A stretch of 64,000 nucleotides of DNA from JAFLCM01 sp964510955 (GTDB taxonomy: Bacteria; Planctomycetota; Phycisphaerae; Phycisphaerales; UBA1924). Numbering within the stretch: the stretch's first letter is position 1; every line of letters starts with the position of its first letter. This document shows positions 26,427-35,842 of the stretch, one piece after another. The DNA lies in NCBI GenBank assembly GCA_964510955.1, contig CAZEDW010000004.1, positions 62,001 to 126,000 of the forward strand, written 5' to 3'. The notes below the pieces were generated by a model. The model did not search any database. It saw only the letters and a program-made list of their open reading frames with translations, and was not told the DNA's origin. Made by a program: the position numbers and the translations under genes.

Positions 26427-26769
26427 CGGCGCGATGGTACGGCATTTCCGGTGCGCCGAACCGCATTTGAAAGCACTATCGCCACGACCGAATGCCCTAT
26501 CGGGGGGGAACGGAAACGGCGCATCGGACTGGCGTTCTTTCCAGCAGCGCGGCATAGCGTTAGCAGGAGTGGCACCGGATGGTCGGGGAGTCCCCAGGCC
26601 TACAGTCCCACGGTCCGTTCCAAGCGTCCCGGCAGTCCGGGTCGCTTCCCGTTCTCAAGTCTCCCCCCCGAAGGCCCGAGAAACCGAAAACCCCGGTCAC
26701 GGCATCCTACGCTTTGGTGCCTGTGAACCGATCAAAGACCTATCAAATACAGGCTGCTACCCTCACCCC
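26427..26769. other. Non-coding spacer between divergent glycosyltransferase and topA
   Basis: 343 nt with no convincing ORF or RNA gene. Its last 40 nt before topA are AT-richer (ATCAAAGACCTATCAAATAC) and probably hold the topA promoter. Otherwise nothing was recognised. Confidence 0.6.
26758..26763 (+). promoter_or_regulatory. Candidate -10 element (TACCCT) placing the topA transcript start at its ATG
   Basis: TACCCT ends 6 nt before ATG 26770, the distance at which transcription would begin on or beside the start codon. No Shine-Dalgarno precedes the ATG, consistent with a leaderless mRNA. Confidence 0.35.
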
Positions 26770-29529
26770 ATGGCCAAGACTCTGACCAAGAAGCCCTCCA
26801 CCAAAACCGCACGTGGTGCCAGCGGTAAGCCCGCCGGCGCTGCGTCGGATGATCAATCGCCTGATTCGGGGGCCTCCGAGGGCAGTTCTTCCGCTTCTAC
26901 AAGCTCGGCCAAGGGCAAGAAGCTCGTCATTGTCGAGTCTCCCGCCAAGGCCAAGACCATCAACAAGTACCTCGGCAGCGACTACCTCGTCAAAGCCTCC
27001 GTCGGCCACGTCCGCGATCTTCCCAGCAAGAACCCCAAGGGGGTCAACGCGCCCGTCCCGGGGGTGGACCTCGAACGCGACTTCAAACCGACCTACCAGG
27101 TCCTTGAAGGTAAGGAAAAGACCGTCAACGAGCTCAAGCGGGCGGCCAAGGTGGCCTCTGAAATCTGGTTCGCGACCGACTTGGACCGCGAGGGCGAGGC
27201 CATCGCGTGGCACCTAGCCCACGAGCTGGGCATCCGCCCCGAGCAGGCCAAGCGGGTGATGTTCAACGCGATCACCCGCGACGAGATCAAGCGCGCCTTC
27301 GGCAACCCGCACCCCATCGACCAGAGCCGTGTGGATGCCCAGCAGGCCCGGCGCATCCTCGACCGCATCGTGGGGTACCAGGTCTCGCCGCTGCTTTGGA
27401 AGAAGGTGGCCCGCGGCCTGAGCGCCGGGCGCGTCCAGAGCGTGGCCGTGCGCGTGGTGGTGGAGCGCGAGCGGGAGATCCGCGCGTTCATCCCAGATGA
27501 GCACTGGGTGATCGAGGGTCGCTTCGCGCTGTCCAAAGACGAGGCCGCCAAGCTGGGCCCCGCGTGGAAGGCCCTCCTGGCCAAGCGCGACGAGAAGGGC
27601 AACGGGCCCACAAACAAGGCGCAGAACGCCTGGCTGGCCGAGCGGCGGGCGATTAGCGCCGAGCTGGTCGAGATCGCCGGGCAACCGGTGGACATCTCGC
27701 AGCCCGGCATCGCGGACCTCAAGAAGGTGCAGGACCTTTCGGGGCGCGTGCGCGAGGTCGCCGAGCGTGCCGGGCTGGTGAACATCGAGGTCGGCGCCCA
27801 CGAAGATGAGAACGGCAAGGGCCCTGCCCGCTTCGTCCGCACTCTCACCGGCGACGCCGACCCCGCGACGCCGTACACGATCCGGAGCATCGAAACCAAG
27901 CGCACCAAGACCCGCCCCGGCGCGCCGTTCATCACCTCCAGCCTGCAGCAGGCCGCCAGCACGCGGCTGGGGTTCGGCGCTCAGCGCACCATGCGCACCG
28001 CCCAGCGGCTCTACGAGGGTGTCGAAATCCCCGGCGAGGGCGCCGTCGGCCTTATCACGTACATGCGTACCGACTCGACCCACCTGTCGGGCGATGCGCT
28101 GAACATGGCTCGCAGCTACATCAGCCAGACCTACGGCGACAAATACCTCCCCGAAAAGCCCAACTTCTTCGGCTCGTCCAACAAGGACGCTCAGGAAGCC
28201 CACGAGGCCATCCGCCCCACCAGCATGGCCTACCCGCCGGACCGGGTCGCCCGCGCCCTCGAGCCCGACCAGCTCAAGCTCTACAAGCTCATCTGGGAGC
28301 GGTTCATCAGTTGCCAGATGACCGCCGCGGAGTGGGACTCCACCAGCGTGCTCATCGACGGCGGCAAGGACCCCAGGAACAAGCTCACCTTCAAGGCCAC
28401 CGGGCGCGTGCTGGTGTTCGACGGCTTCTACCGCTGCTCCGGCGTCCCAACCGCCAGCGACGAGCAGACGCTGCCGCAGATCAAGGAAGGCCAGGGCGTT
28501 TCGCCGTTCGCCATCGAGCCCGAGCAGAAGTTCGGCTCGCCGCCGCCGCGCTACAGCGAGGCGAGCCTGATCAAGAAGCTGGAAGAGGAGGGCATCGGGC
28601 GCCCCTCCACCTACGCCAGCATCGTGAGCGTGATCCAGGAGCGCAAGTACGTCGAGCTGAACGAGCGCCGTTTCTACGCGACGGATCTGGGCGAAGTCGT
28701 GACCGACAAGCTGATCGAGGCGTTCCCCGACATCATGGACGTGGGCTACACCCGTGAGATGGAGGCCGAGCTCGACCACATCGAGGACGAGCGCAAGGAC
28801 TGGGTGCAGGTGCTGCACCACTTCTACGACCCGTTCAGCAAGCGCCTGGAATGGGCCCACGAAGAGCTCGGCCACGCCAAGGCCGAGACGGTCCCCGCGC
28901 CCAAGGAATACAAGTGCGCCAAGTGCGGCGCGCCGACCGTGTACCGCTTCGGCAAGAACGGGCGCTTCCTCAGTTGCGGCACCTACCCCAAGTGCGACTA
29001 CGCCGCCCCGGTGGATAAGGAAGGCAAGCCGCGCCCGCCGGAGAACGCTGGCGTCGCCTGCCACAAATGCGGGCGTCCGATGCTGAAACGCACGGGCCGG
29101 TTCGGGGCGTTCCTGGGTTGCTCGGGCTACGGCGCCAAGCCGCCCGAGGAGCCGTGCGACGGCCTCCTGAAACTCGACAAGCACGGGCGCGTTCTGGCCC
29201 CGGCGGTGCCGCCCTTGGCGACGGAGATCGCGTGCGAGAAATGCGGATCGCCGCTGCATCTCCGCAACGGCCTCAAGGGCCCGTGGCTCTCATGCTCGGC
29301 GTTCCCCAAGTGCCGCGGTCGTGGCAAGTGGGCGGGGCTGCCGGAGGATCAGCAGAAGAAGCTGGTGAAGATGCTTGAGGCCCATGAGCGGGCGCACCCG
29401 ATCCCGGTCATCAAGGACCTGGAGGGGAACCCGCTGACGGACGCGAAGGGGAAGCCGCTGGCGAAGGCGGAGGGCGGACATCCGGGAGCGATCGCGGAGG
29501 TTGAGGAAGAAGTTGTTGCCGACGCCTGA
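26770..29529 (+). CDS. topA: DNA topoisomerase I
   Basis: 919 aa. A ~50-residue Ser/Ala/Lys-rich leader precedes the TOPRIM domain (LVIVESPAKAKTINKYLG; FATDLDREGEAIAWHLAHEL split at DLDREGEAIAWH). The active-site tyrosine is Y431 in LITYMRTDSTHLSG. About 80 extra residues (near 255-335) separate the early core from PFITSSLQQAAS, which accounts for Y431 instead of about 319 in E. coli. Three C4 zinc-ribbon repeats close the protein (CAKCGAPTVYRFG, CHKCGRPMLKRTG, CEKCGSPLHLRNG). It relaxes negative supercoils by transient single-strand breakage. Single-gene unit with a candidate leaderless promoter. Confidence 0.96.
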   Translation: MAKTLTKKPSTKTARGASGKPAGAASDDQSPDSGASEGSSSASTSSAKGKKLVIVESPAKAKTINKYLGSDYLVKASVGHVRDLPSKNPKGVNAPVPGVDLERDFKPTYQVLEGKEKTVNELKRAAKVASEIWFATDLDREGEAIAWHLAHELGIRPEQAKRVMFNAITRDEIKRAFGNPHPIDQSRVDAQQARRILDRIVGYQVSPLLWKKVARGLSAGRVQSVAVRVVVEREREIRAFIPDEHWVIEGRFALSKDEAAKLGPAWKALLAKRDEKGNGPTNKAQNAWLAERRAISAELVEIAGQPVDISQPGIADLKKVQDLSGRVREVAERAGLVNIEVGAHEDENGKGPARFVRTLTGDADPATPYTIRSIETKRTKTRPGAPFITSSLQQAASTRLGFGAQRTMRTAQRLYEGVEIPGEGAVGLITYMRTDSTHLSGDALNMARSYISQTYGDKYLPEKPNFFGSSNKDAQEAHEAIRPTSMAYPPDRVARALEPDQLKLYKLIWERFISCQMTAAEWDSTSVLIDGGKDPRNKLTFKATGRVLVFDGFYRCSGVPTASDEQTLPQIKEGQGVSPFAIEPEQKFGSPPPRYSEASLIKKLEEEGIGRPSTYASIVSVIQERKYVELNERRFYATDLGEVVTDKLIEAFPDIMDVGYTREMEAELDHIEDERKDWVQVLHHFYDPFSKRLEWAHEELGHAKAETVPAPKEYKCAKCGAPTVYRFGKNGRFLSCGTYPKCDYAAPVDKEGKPRPPENAGVACHKCGRPMLKRTGRFGAFLGCSGYGAKPPEEPCDGLLKLDKHGRVLAPAVPPLATEIACEKCGSPLHLRNGLKGPWLSCSAFPKCRGRGKWAGLPEDQQKKLVKMLEAHERAHPIPVIKDLEGNPLTDAKGKPLAKAEGGHPGAIAEVEEEVVADA

Positions 29530-29546
29530 GCGTCGTCTGTTCCGGC

Positions 29547-29593
29547 TCCCAACCCGATCGTCGCTACCCGGGCGATCGTATTGCGGCTTGGGA
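29547..29593. terminator. Hairpin between convergent topA and kinase genes
   Basis: Outer arms TCCCAA (29547-29552) and TTGGGA (29588-29593) enclose an inner CGATCG-containing stem (CGATCGTCGC / GGCGATCG). Its position 17 nt after the topA stop suits a terminator. No T-run follows. Confidence 0.45.
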
Positions 29594-29696
29594 AGTCGGT
29601 GCTGCCGGTCGGTCACTTAACTAGGTAGCAGCGAGCTGCTCAGGGCAGCATCGTGGCGGGTATTGATTGGTGTGAACTGCATGCGATATCGGATGT

Positions 29697-31025
29697 TTAC
29701 AAAAGAATCCTCAATATCAAATATAGCGAACAAAACGTCGCAGGTGCAAGTACTGCAATACCAAGGGCAACGCTCGCGCGTGTTTTTCTTACTACAAGTA
29801 CCATGATTCCGAGCGCGAGCGGGATGAGTGTCATGTGCAAATAACCATGGAGCTGCCAAATCCAGTATGGGCCTCGTATTAGGAATGGTGCAAAGAAAAA
29901 CAGCAGCCAGCCACACGCGAGACCCAATATCACCGGGTGTTTTCGCACGATACTTCTACTGAGTTTGTAGGCCCAGCTTGGCGGCGCCGATGAGGTCGGC
30001 CTTCCTTCTCGATACGCCAATGTGTCTGAAAGCAGGTCCTTGACCGTATCGAACCGCATCGAGCGGTCCTTTGCAATCGCTCTCAGCACAATCCAGTCCA
30101 AGTCACCTCGGAGTTCACGTGCCAGCTTTGCGTTCGGCCTGTCTGGCGACAAGTCTCTGCGGGTGGTAGCCTCACGTCGGATGAACTTGACCGAGTCCGC
30201 CCGCGTGCTCGGCTTGGTCGGCTCTTCTTCCCGAATAATCCGCACCATCTCTGCATACGCCGCCGACCGCAACCTCTTCGAGTCAAACGGCGTCACCCCG
30301 CACAAAAGCTCGTACAGCATCACCCCCAGCGAGTACACGTCCGTCCGCGTGTCGATGTCCAGCGACCCCTCGGCCTGTTCCGGGCTCATGTATTCCGGCG
30401 TGCCGATCATCGCCTGGAAATCCGTGAACAGCGTCTTCTCCGTCAGCCGGTGGTCGGTGGCCTTGGCGATGCCGAAGTCGATGACCTTGGCGTGGGGTTT
30501 GCCGTCCTGCGTGCTCACCAGGACGTTGCTTGGTTTGATGTCGCGGTGGATGATGCCCTTGGTGTGCGCGTGCTGCACGGCATGGCACACCTGCTCGAAC
30601 AGCTCCAGCCGCTGCGGGATCGTCAGCCGCTCGCGGTCGGCGTACTGCGTGATTGGCACGCCCTTCACCAACTCCATCACGAAGTAGGGCCGCCCCGTGT
30701 CGGTCGCGCCGGCGTCCAGCACCCGCGCGATGTGCGGGTGGTCCATCATCGCGAGCGCCTGGCGCTCGGCCTCGAACCGCGCGATCACCCGGCGCGTGTC
30801 CATCCCCAGCTTGATGACCTTCAGCGCCACCCGCCGATGCACCGGCTCGGTCTGCTCGGCCATGTACACGCTGCCGAACCCGCCCTCGCCGATCACTTGC
30901 AGAAGCTTGTACAGGCCGATGCGCGTGCCAACGCCCGGAAGCGGTGCGGTAGGACTCCCGGCTGCGATGAACATCGCGTGTGAGCCAGTTTCCGCGGTCG
31001 GGAGCTGTTCAGGGGTCTCGGGCAT
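29697..31025 (-). CDS. Ser/Thr protein kinase with C-terminal membrane helices
   Basis: 442 aa from ATG 31025 (TTG 31031 is also possible). A complete Hanks kinase domain: glycine loop GEGGFGSVY (46-54), ALKVIK with K69, HRDIKPSNVL, the DFGIAKATD activation segment, GTPEYMSPEQAEG and DVYSLGVMLYELLCG. After the kinase domain a short linker leads to three or four hydrophobic helices (HPVILGLACGWLLFFFAPFL, MTLIPLALGIMVLVV, GIAVLAPATFCSLYLIL), so the kinase faces the cytoplasm. Many planctomycete kinases carry WD40 or TPR tails instead. The DNA coding the tail is visibly AT-richer than the kinase part. Confidence 0.93.
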   Translation of the reverse strand: MPETPEQLPTAETGSHAMFIAAGSPTAPLPGVGTRIGLYKLLQVIGEGGFGSVYMAEQTEPVHRRVALKVIKLGMDTRRVIARFEAERQALAMMDHPHIARVLDAGATDTGRPYFVMELVKGVPITQYADRERLTIPQRLELFEQVCHAVQHAHTKGIIHRDIKPSNVLVSTQDGKPHAKVIDFGIAKATDHRLTEKTLFTDFQAMIGTPEYMSPEQAEGSLDIDTRTDVYSLGVMLYELLCGVTPFDSKRLRSAAYAEMVRIIREEEPTKPSTRADSVKFIRREATTRRDLSPDRPNAKLARELRGDLDWIVLRAIAKDRSMRFDTVKDLLSDTLAYREGRPTSSAPPSWAYKLSRSIVRKHPVILGLACGWLLFFFAPFLIRGPYWIWQLHGYLHMTLIPLALGIMVLVVRKTRASVALGIAVLAPATFCSLYLILRILL

Positions 31026-31186
31026 GGGCAAAGGAGGGATAGCGCGTCAGGCATGCTACAAAGAGATGCGCGGGGTATGGGCGCGCGCGTGGCAACCGAG
31101 AATGCCGAAATGTGTGTGAGCGATGCCGAGAGTTGTCGCCTGACCCCCATGCCCCCGCACGCCGCGGGGTGACCAGGAGGTTCGAT

Positions 31187-32641
31187 ATGCCCACCCTCTC
31201 GAAAATCGTCATGGTGCTCTCCGTGCGCGCTCTGCCCGTTGTTCTGGCCGCCGGCTCGTCGCTGCTGGCCGTGCCGCCTGCCCATGGCGCCCCGATCACG
31301 TGGACGGCGGCCGTCAATGGGCAGTGGAAGGATGACGGCAAGTGGACCCCGAACGGGGCCCCCAACAGCGATACCGCCGATGCCACCATCGCCAAGGCCG
31401 CGACGGTGACGATGAACGGCGAAGTCACCGTCAACACGCTGACGCTCGACGACCCGGGGGCGAAGCTGGTCGGCAACGGCACACTCAAGATGAAGGACAC
31501 CACGCTGCTCAAGCAGGGCAACATCCTCTGGAAGGACTCCACCTTCGAAGGCATCGGCGCGAACCGAAAGGTCGAGGTCCGGGACGCGGGCACGCTGGAC
31601 CTGGTCTCCACGAACAAGTTCGTCAAGAGCTACCTCTTCAGCCTGGGCACCACGAACATCAAGGCGGTCAAGATCGGCACCAACAACGTCCCCGCCAAGG
31701 TGGACATGGACAACTCGTTCAACAACTACGGCCCCCTCACCTTCACCTCGGAGGTGCCCGGCGACGTTGAGCTGAACTTCGCAACCGGCAAGCAGCTCGT
31801 GAACGGCAACGGCGGCGACGTGAAGTTCGAGGCGGGCATGGGGGGCAAGCGCACCATCAACGGCGGGGTGCTCAACTACCGCCTCATGAGCTTCAACACG
31901 CCCACGACGATCAACGGACCGTTCGAGAACAGGGCGGTGATTGACTACGACGGAAACAAGGTCTCGGTGAACGCCGACACCACCGTTGGGACCGCCGACA
32001 GCACCTCGTCCAACGCCGGAGTGATCGAGATCGCCAAGGACAAGCGGCTCATCGTCAAGGGAAAGCTGAACAACCTCGCGGCGGTTGCCAGCCCCACAAA
32101 CAACCCTGAGGGCGTCATCCGCGGCGCCGGCACGCTGGTGATGCCGAACGACAAGCTGAGCGATAAGGGCAAGATCACCTGCAAGCGGGCCCAGAGCCTC
32201 TTCGCCATGACCGGCGACACCGGCACTCCCGGGGAGCCCGACCCCGTCCTGACGATCGAGGGCGACTACGAGAAGTCGGGCGGCACGCTGGAGGTCGCCA
32301 TCACCGGCCTTTCCTCGTACAGCTATGAGGTGCCTCGGATCGACGTGCAGGGGCATGCCGAGATTCTGGGCGGCGACCTGGCCGTATTGTTCGCCGGCCC
32401 GCTGCCGGGACTCGGGGCCAAGTTCTGCGTCATGACTTCGTCGCAGCCCGTTTCGGGAGCGTTCGCTTCGTCGACGGTGCAGGCCGGCGACGTGGTGTTC
32501 GGCGTGCACTACAACGACCCGGACAACCTGTTCAATCCCTGCAACGTCACGCTCGAGGTGCTGTCGGTGCCCGCGCCGGGCACGGCGATGCTCATGGGGC
32601 TGGCGGGCTGTTTGGCAGTGAGCCGGCGGCGATCCGCCTGA
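31187..32641 (+). CDS. PEP-CTERM secreted beta-rich protein
   Basis: 484 aa. AGGAGG at 31175-31180 supports ATG 31187. Signal peptide (VLAAGSSLLAVPPAHGA) and then a long Asn/Thr/Gly-rich beta-helix-like region with autotransporter-style phrases (ITWTAAVNGQWKDDGKWTP, TVTMNGEVTVNTLTLDDPG, GVIEIAKDKRLIVKGKLNN). The end is a PEP-CTERM signal: SVPAPGTAMLMGLAGCLAV then SRRRSA (residues 460-484). An exosortase is expected to cut and anchor it at the surface; no exosortase gene lies in this window. It is probably an extracellular matrix component. No enzymatic domain was recognised. Confidence 0.88.
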   Translation: MPTLSKIVMVLSVRALPVVLAAGSSLLAVPPAHGAPITWTAAVNGQWKDDGKWTPNGAPNSDTADATIAKAATVTMNGEVTVNTLTLDDPGAKLVGNGTLKMKDTTLLKQGNILWKDSTFEGIGANRKVEVRDAGTLDLVSTNKFVKSYLFSLGTTNIKAVKIGTNNVPAKVDMDNSFNNYGPLTFTSEVPGDVELNFATGKQLVNGNGGDVKFEAGMGGKRTINGGVLNYRLMSFNTPTTINGPFENRAVIDYDGNKVSVNADTTVGTADSTSSNAGVIEIAKDKRLIVKGKLNNLAAVASPTNNPEGVIRGAGTLVMPNDKLSDKGKITCKRAQSLFAMTGDTGTPGEPDPVLTIEGDYEKSGGTLEVAITGLSSYSYEVPRIDVQGHAEILGGDLAVLFAGPLPGLGAKFCVMTSSQPVSGAFASSTVQAGDVVFGVHYNDPDNLFNPCNVTLEVLSVPAPGTAMLMGLAGCLAVSRRRSA

Positions 32642-32691
32642 ATCGACGGTGACTCCCGACGTCCCGGCACACCAGGCCCCGGTAACCGTGT

Positions 32692-34305
32692 TCATTCCGC
32701 CGCAACATGCTCGCCCTTAGCCGCGGCGGAGCGGCGCATCAGCAGCAGCAGCGGCACCAGCGCGGCCGCCAGCGCCGCGCTGGTCCAGAAAACGTCGAAA
32801 TACGACAGAGATAACGCCTGGCGGTGACGGGCATCGGCCAGGGCCCGCACGCCCATCAGCGAGGCATGGTGGGGATCGCCCGTGGCCCTCAGAAACAGCC
32901 CGTGCGCCTGCGCCGTAAAACGCGCGACCTGCGGCTGCAGCACATCGATGTGCTCCCCCAGCCGCTCGGTGTGAAGCTGTTCGCGGCGCTCCAGAAGCGT
33001 CCGTGCGGCAGAGGTTCCGACGCTGCCGCCCTCGTTACGCAGCAAAGCGAGAAGTCCGACGGCGGCGCCGCGGAGCTCCTTAGGGATGTACATGAACGCC
33101 GCTACGTTCAGCGGAGCGAATACAAACGACAGGCCCAGGATCACCACCACGCGAGGCCACACGACGTGCCATGGGCTGATCGCAAGATTCAGCCGCGACA
33201 TCCAATAACAACCGGCGCTCAGCACCACCAACCCGATCCCGATGAGCCAGCGCGCGTCCACACCCCGCCCGAGCACCCCGCCGACGATGAACAAGGCGAT
33301 CACCGCGAACACCCCGGCGGGCGAGAGAACCAGGCCCGACGTGGTGGCGTCATATCCGAAAAGCGACTGCAGCAGCCCCGGAAGCTGGGTGGTGTTGGCG
33401 TACAGCACGCCGAACGTGCAGAAGATCACCAGGCAGCTTGCACGCAGGTTCCGGTCCTTCAGTACCCGGAAGTTGATGAGCGGGTTCTCGATGCGCAGCT
33501 CACGGAAGATCAGCCCGACGAGACACCCGACGAAGAGCACCGACACGGTCTGCACACGCCAGAACGGGTCGCCAAACCAGTCCCACTCCTGGCCTTTACT
33601 CAGGATGACCTCCCAGCACACCATGGTCGCGGCCAGCAGGCACAGCCCGGGGGTGTCAAACCGCGTTCCGGAAGTGCGCATCTCCTGGCGCTGCTCACGG
33701 ATGTACGCCGGGTCTGTCACCACGAGCCGGCACAACAGCAGCGCCACGATCCCGACCGGGATGTTGATGTAGAAAATCCAGCGCCAGGAGTAATGGTCTG
33801 TGATCCATCCTCCCAATGACGGGCCGACGACCGGTGCGAGCAGCGCCGCGACGCCGAAGAGCGTCATCGCGGCGCCCTGGCGGTTGGGCGGGAACGCGTC
33901 GAGCAGCACGCCTTGGCTCGAGGGCTGCAGGCCGCCCCCCGCCAGCCCCTGCAGCACGCGCGCCGCGATGAGCATGCCCAGGCTGCTCGCCATGCCGCAC
34001 AGCGCCGAGGCGAGCGTGAAGACCGCGATGGAACCCAGGAAGTAGTTCCTCCGGCCCAGAAACGAAGACAGCCACCCCGACATCGGCAGCACGATCGCGT
34101 TGGCCGCGAGGTAGCTGGTGATGACCCACTCGCTGTCGCTCGCCGGCGCCGACAGGCCGCCCGCCATGTAGCGCAGTGCTACGTTGGCGATCGTCGTGTC
34201 CAGCACCTCCATAAAGGTCGGGATTACCACGGCGGCCGCGACGATCCACGGGTTGATCGCCCTCGACGCCGCGGGGGCCCGCACGGTGACGCCCGGGGCG
34301 CTCAC
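32692..34305 (-). CDS. DHA2-type MFS drug efflux transporter (EmrB-like)
   Basis: 537 aa with about 14 membrane segments, the DHA2 pattern. Family phrases: FMEVLDTTIANVALRYMAGG, SEWVITSYLAANAIVLPMSG, ARVLQGLAGGGLQPSSQG (the motif C region is GVAALLAPVVGPSLGGWI) and YSWRWIFYINIPVG. It exports lipophilic compounds by proton antiport, working with the membrane-fusion protein encoded upstream. GTG 34305 overlaps the HlyD stop by 4 nt, so it is the second gene of a coupled pair. Confidence 0.93.
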   Translation of the reverse strand: MSAPGVTVRAPAASRAINPWIVAAAVVIPTFMEVLDTTIANVALRYMAGGLSAPASDSEWVITSYLAANAIVLPMSGWLSSFLGRRNYFLGSIAVFTLASALCGMASSLGMLIAARVLQGLAGGGLQPSSQGVLLDAFPPNRQGAAMTLFGVAALLAPVVGPSLGGWITDHYSWRWIFYINIPVGIVALLLCRLVVTDPAYIREQRQEMRTSGTRFDTPGLCLLAATMVCWEVILSKGQEWDWFGDPFWRVQTVSVLFVGCLVGLIFRELRIENPLINFRVLKDRNLRASCLVIFCTFGVLYANTTQLPGLLQSLFGYDATTSGLVLSPAGVFAVIALFIVGGVLGRGVDARWLIGIGLVVLSAGCYWMSRLNLAISPWHVVWPRVVVILGLSFVFAPLNVAAFMYIPKELRGAAVGLLALLRNEGGSVGTSAARTLLERREQLHTERLGEHIDVLQPQVARFTAQAHGLFLRATGDPHHASLMGVRALADARHRQALSLSYFDVFWTSAALAAALVPLLLLMRRSAAAKGEHVAAE

Positions 34306-35777
34306 CGCTTCGGCTCCGGGGCCGGCGCACCCGGGTCGCGTTCTGGCACGGGCGGAGCGAGCACCCTCCCCGCGTTCTCGCCCGCGGGTGTGGCTCGGAT
34401 GTCCACGCGGGGTGTCACCGAAAGACCCGTGAACAGCGGGTACTCGTCCGGGTTGTAGCCGATCAGCTCGATGCGCACCGGCAGCCGCTGCACGACCTTG
34501 ACGAAGTTGCCCGTGGCGTTCTCCGGCGGAAGCAGCGCCAGCGTGGACCCCGTGCCCATCGTGAACCCGCTCACGCGACCCGAAAACGTGCGGCGAGTCC
34601 CGTACATGTCGGTCTCGATATCGACGGGCTGGCCGATGCGCAGGTCAACGAGCTGCGTCTCCTTGAAGTTGGCGTCCACCCAGATGTCCGTGAGAGAGCG
34701 GATGGTCATGAGCGCCTGGCCGACGACCACGTTGTTGCCCGGGTAAGCCTCGCGCCGAGCGATCACGCCGTCGATCTCCGAACGGATGTCGCAGTACGAC
34801 AGGTCGAGCTGGGCCTGCTCCAGATCACGCTGCGCCTGCACAAGACGAGCCCGTGCCTGAAGCATTGCGGGGGCTTGCTCGCGGAGCTTCTCGTAAATGC
34901 GGTCGATGTTGCCGTCGGGATCGCGCCGGTAGAACTCGGCGATCATCTCACGAGGCGATGCGCTCCAGGAACTGGTGGTGACGCCGAACTCCGACGCGGC
35001 CCGGATGAGCTCCGCCTGCGCTTCCCGCACCGTCGAGAAACTCTGGCTTAGGTCCGACGGCACCTCGGCGAGCTCGCCGCTCTCGGGCCGCGCCGGCAGC
35101 CCCAGCAGCACCCGCACCTGGTACACCTCCTGCAGCGATTGCTCGACCTGTGCGTCGGCGACCTGCAGCGCCTCCTTCCTCCGGTCGAGGTCCTCGCTCG
35201 AGATGGCGCCGCTGGTGACCAGGGGGGCCCCGCGCTCGAGATCCGCCTTCGCCTTCGAGGCGTTCGCCTGCCGCGCGCGCAGCGTGGCGATCTTTGATTT
35301 CAGCAGCGCGACCTGGTTGTCCACGTCTTCAACGGCGTGCTCGAGGCGGAATCGCGCGGCGCGCGCCTGAGCTTGACTGGCCCGGACCTTGGCATCGGCG
35401 GCCGCAACATCGGCCCCCGCGGCGTCGACGGACGCCTGCCGTATGTTCACAACCGCGCGGTAAGGCGCGTCGTCCAGCTGCGCAAGCAAGTCTCCCTTGC
35501 GCACCCGGTTGTTGTCCTCGACGAGCACCCGGGAGATCTGGCCCGGAACCCGCGCCGCCGCCAGCGACACGCGACCGTTGACAAACGCATCATCGGTGGA
35601 AACCGTGCGGAGCGACCGAGCCAAACGCGGCGCACCCCAGAACACCCCGGCGGCGATCAGGCTCAGCACCACCACCCAGCGCCACGGATGTGCTCGCCGA
35701 GCACCGCCCAACCCGGCAGCCGCAGGGGGCTTGGTCGGCGGGTCTGCCTGCTGAACCGGCGGCGTCGCGATTGCCAT
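34302..35777 (-). CDS. HlyD/EmrA-family membrane-fusion protein
   Basis: 491 aa. One N-terminal membrane anchor (WRWVVVLSLIAAGVFWGA), the lipoyl-like half-motif STDDAFVNGRVSLAAARVPG, long coiled-coil hairpins (AQARAARFRLEHAVEDVDNQ region) and the second lipoyl half (SEIDGVIARREAYPGNNVV). LTDIWVDANFKETQLVDLRIG and the beta-barrel follow. It bridges the MFS pump and an outer-membrane channel in the periplasm. The coiled coil is longer than in E. coli EmrA (~390 aa). No outer-membrane factor is nearby. Encoded first in the pair; no adjacent regulator was seen (the nearest is the TetR gene at 37538). Confidence 0.93.
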   Translation of the reverse strand: MAIATPPVQQADPPTKPPAAAGLGGARRAHPWRWVVVLSLIAAGVFWGAPRLARSLRTVSTDDAFVNGRVSLAAARVPGQISRVLVEDNNRVRKGDLLAQLDDAPYRAVVNIRQASVDAAGADVAAADAKVRASQAQARAARFRLEHAVEDVDNQVALLKSKIATLRARQANASKAKADLERGAPLVTSGAISSEDLDRRKEALQVADAQVEQSLQEVYQVRVLLGLPARPESGELAEVPSDLSQSFSTVREAQAELIRAASEFGVTTSSWSASPREMIAEFYRRDPDGNIDRIYEKLREQAPAMLQARARLVQAQRDLEQAQLDLSYCDIRSEIDGVIARREAYPGNNVVVGQALMTIRSLTDIWVDANFKETQLVDLRIGQPVDIETDMYGTRRTFSGRVSGFTMGTGSTLALLPPENATGNFVKVVQRLPVRIELIGYNPDEYPLFTGLSVTPRVDIRATPAGENAGRVLAPPVPERDPGAPAPEPKR

Positions 35778-35842
35778 GGCTCCTCCGGGGCTACCCCGCT
35801 CGCCCGCCGGAAGGGTAGCACAAAGCGGACACGGGGGTCCGG

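Noticed and set aside
27214..29259. Long minus-strand frame opposite topA.
   Set aside because: Antisense to a fully conserved gene. Translation is low-complexity LGH/VGD-type text, an artefact of high-GC coding DNA.
30893..32695. Minus-strand frame of 600 codons opposite the PEP-CTERM gene.
   Set aside because: The plus frame has Shine-Dalgarno, signal peptide and PEP-CTERM end; the antisense translation is VGD/HRDL low-complexity text.
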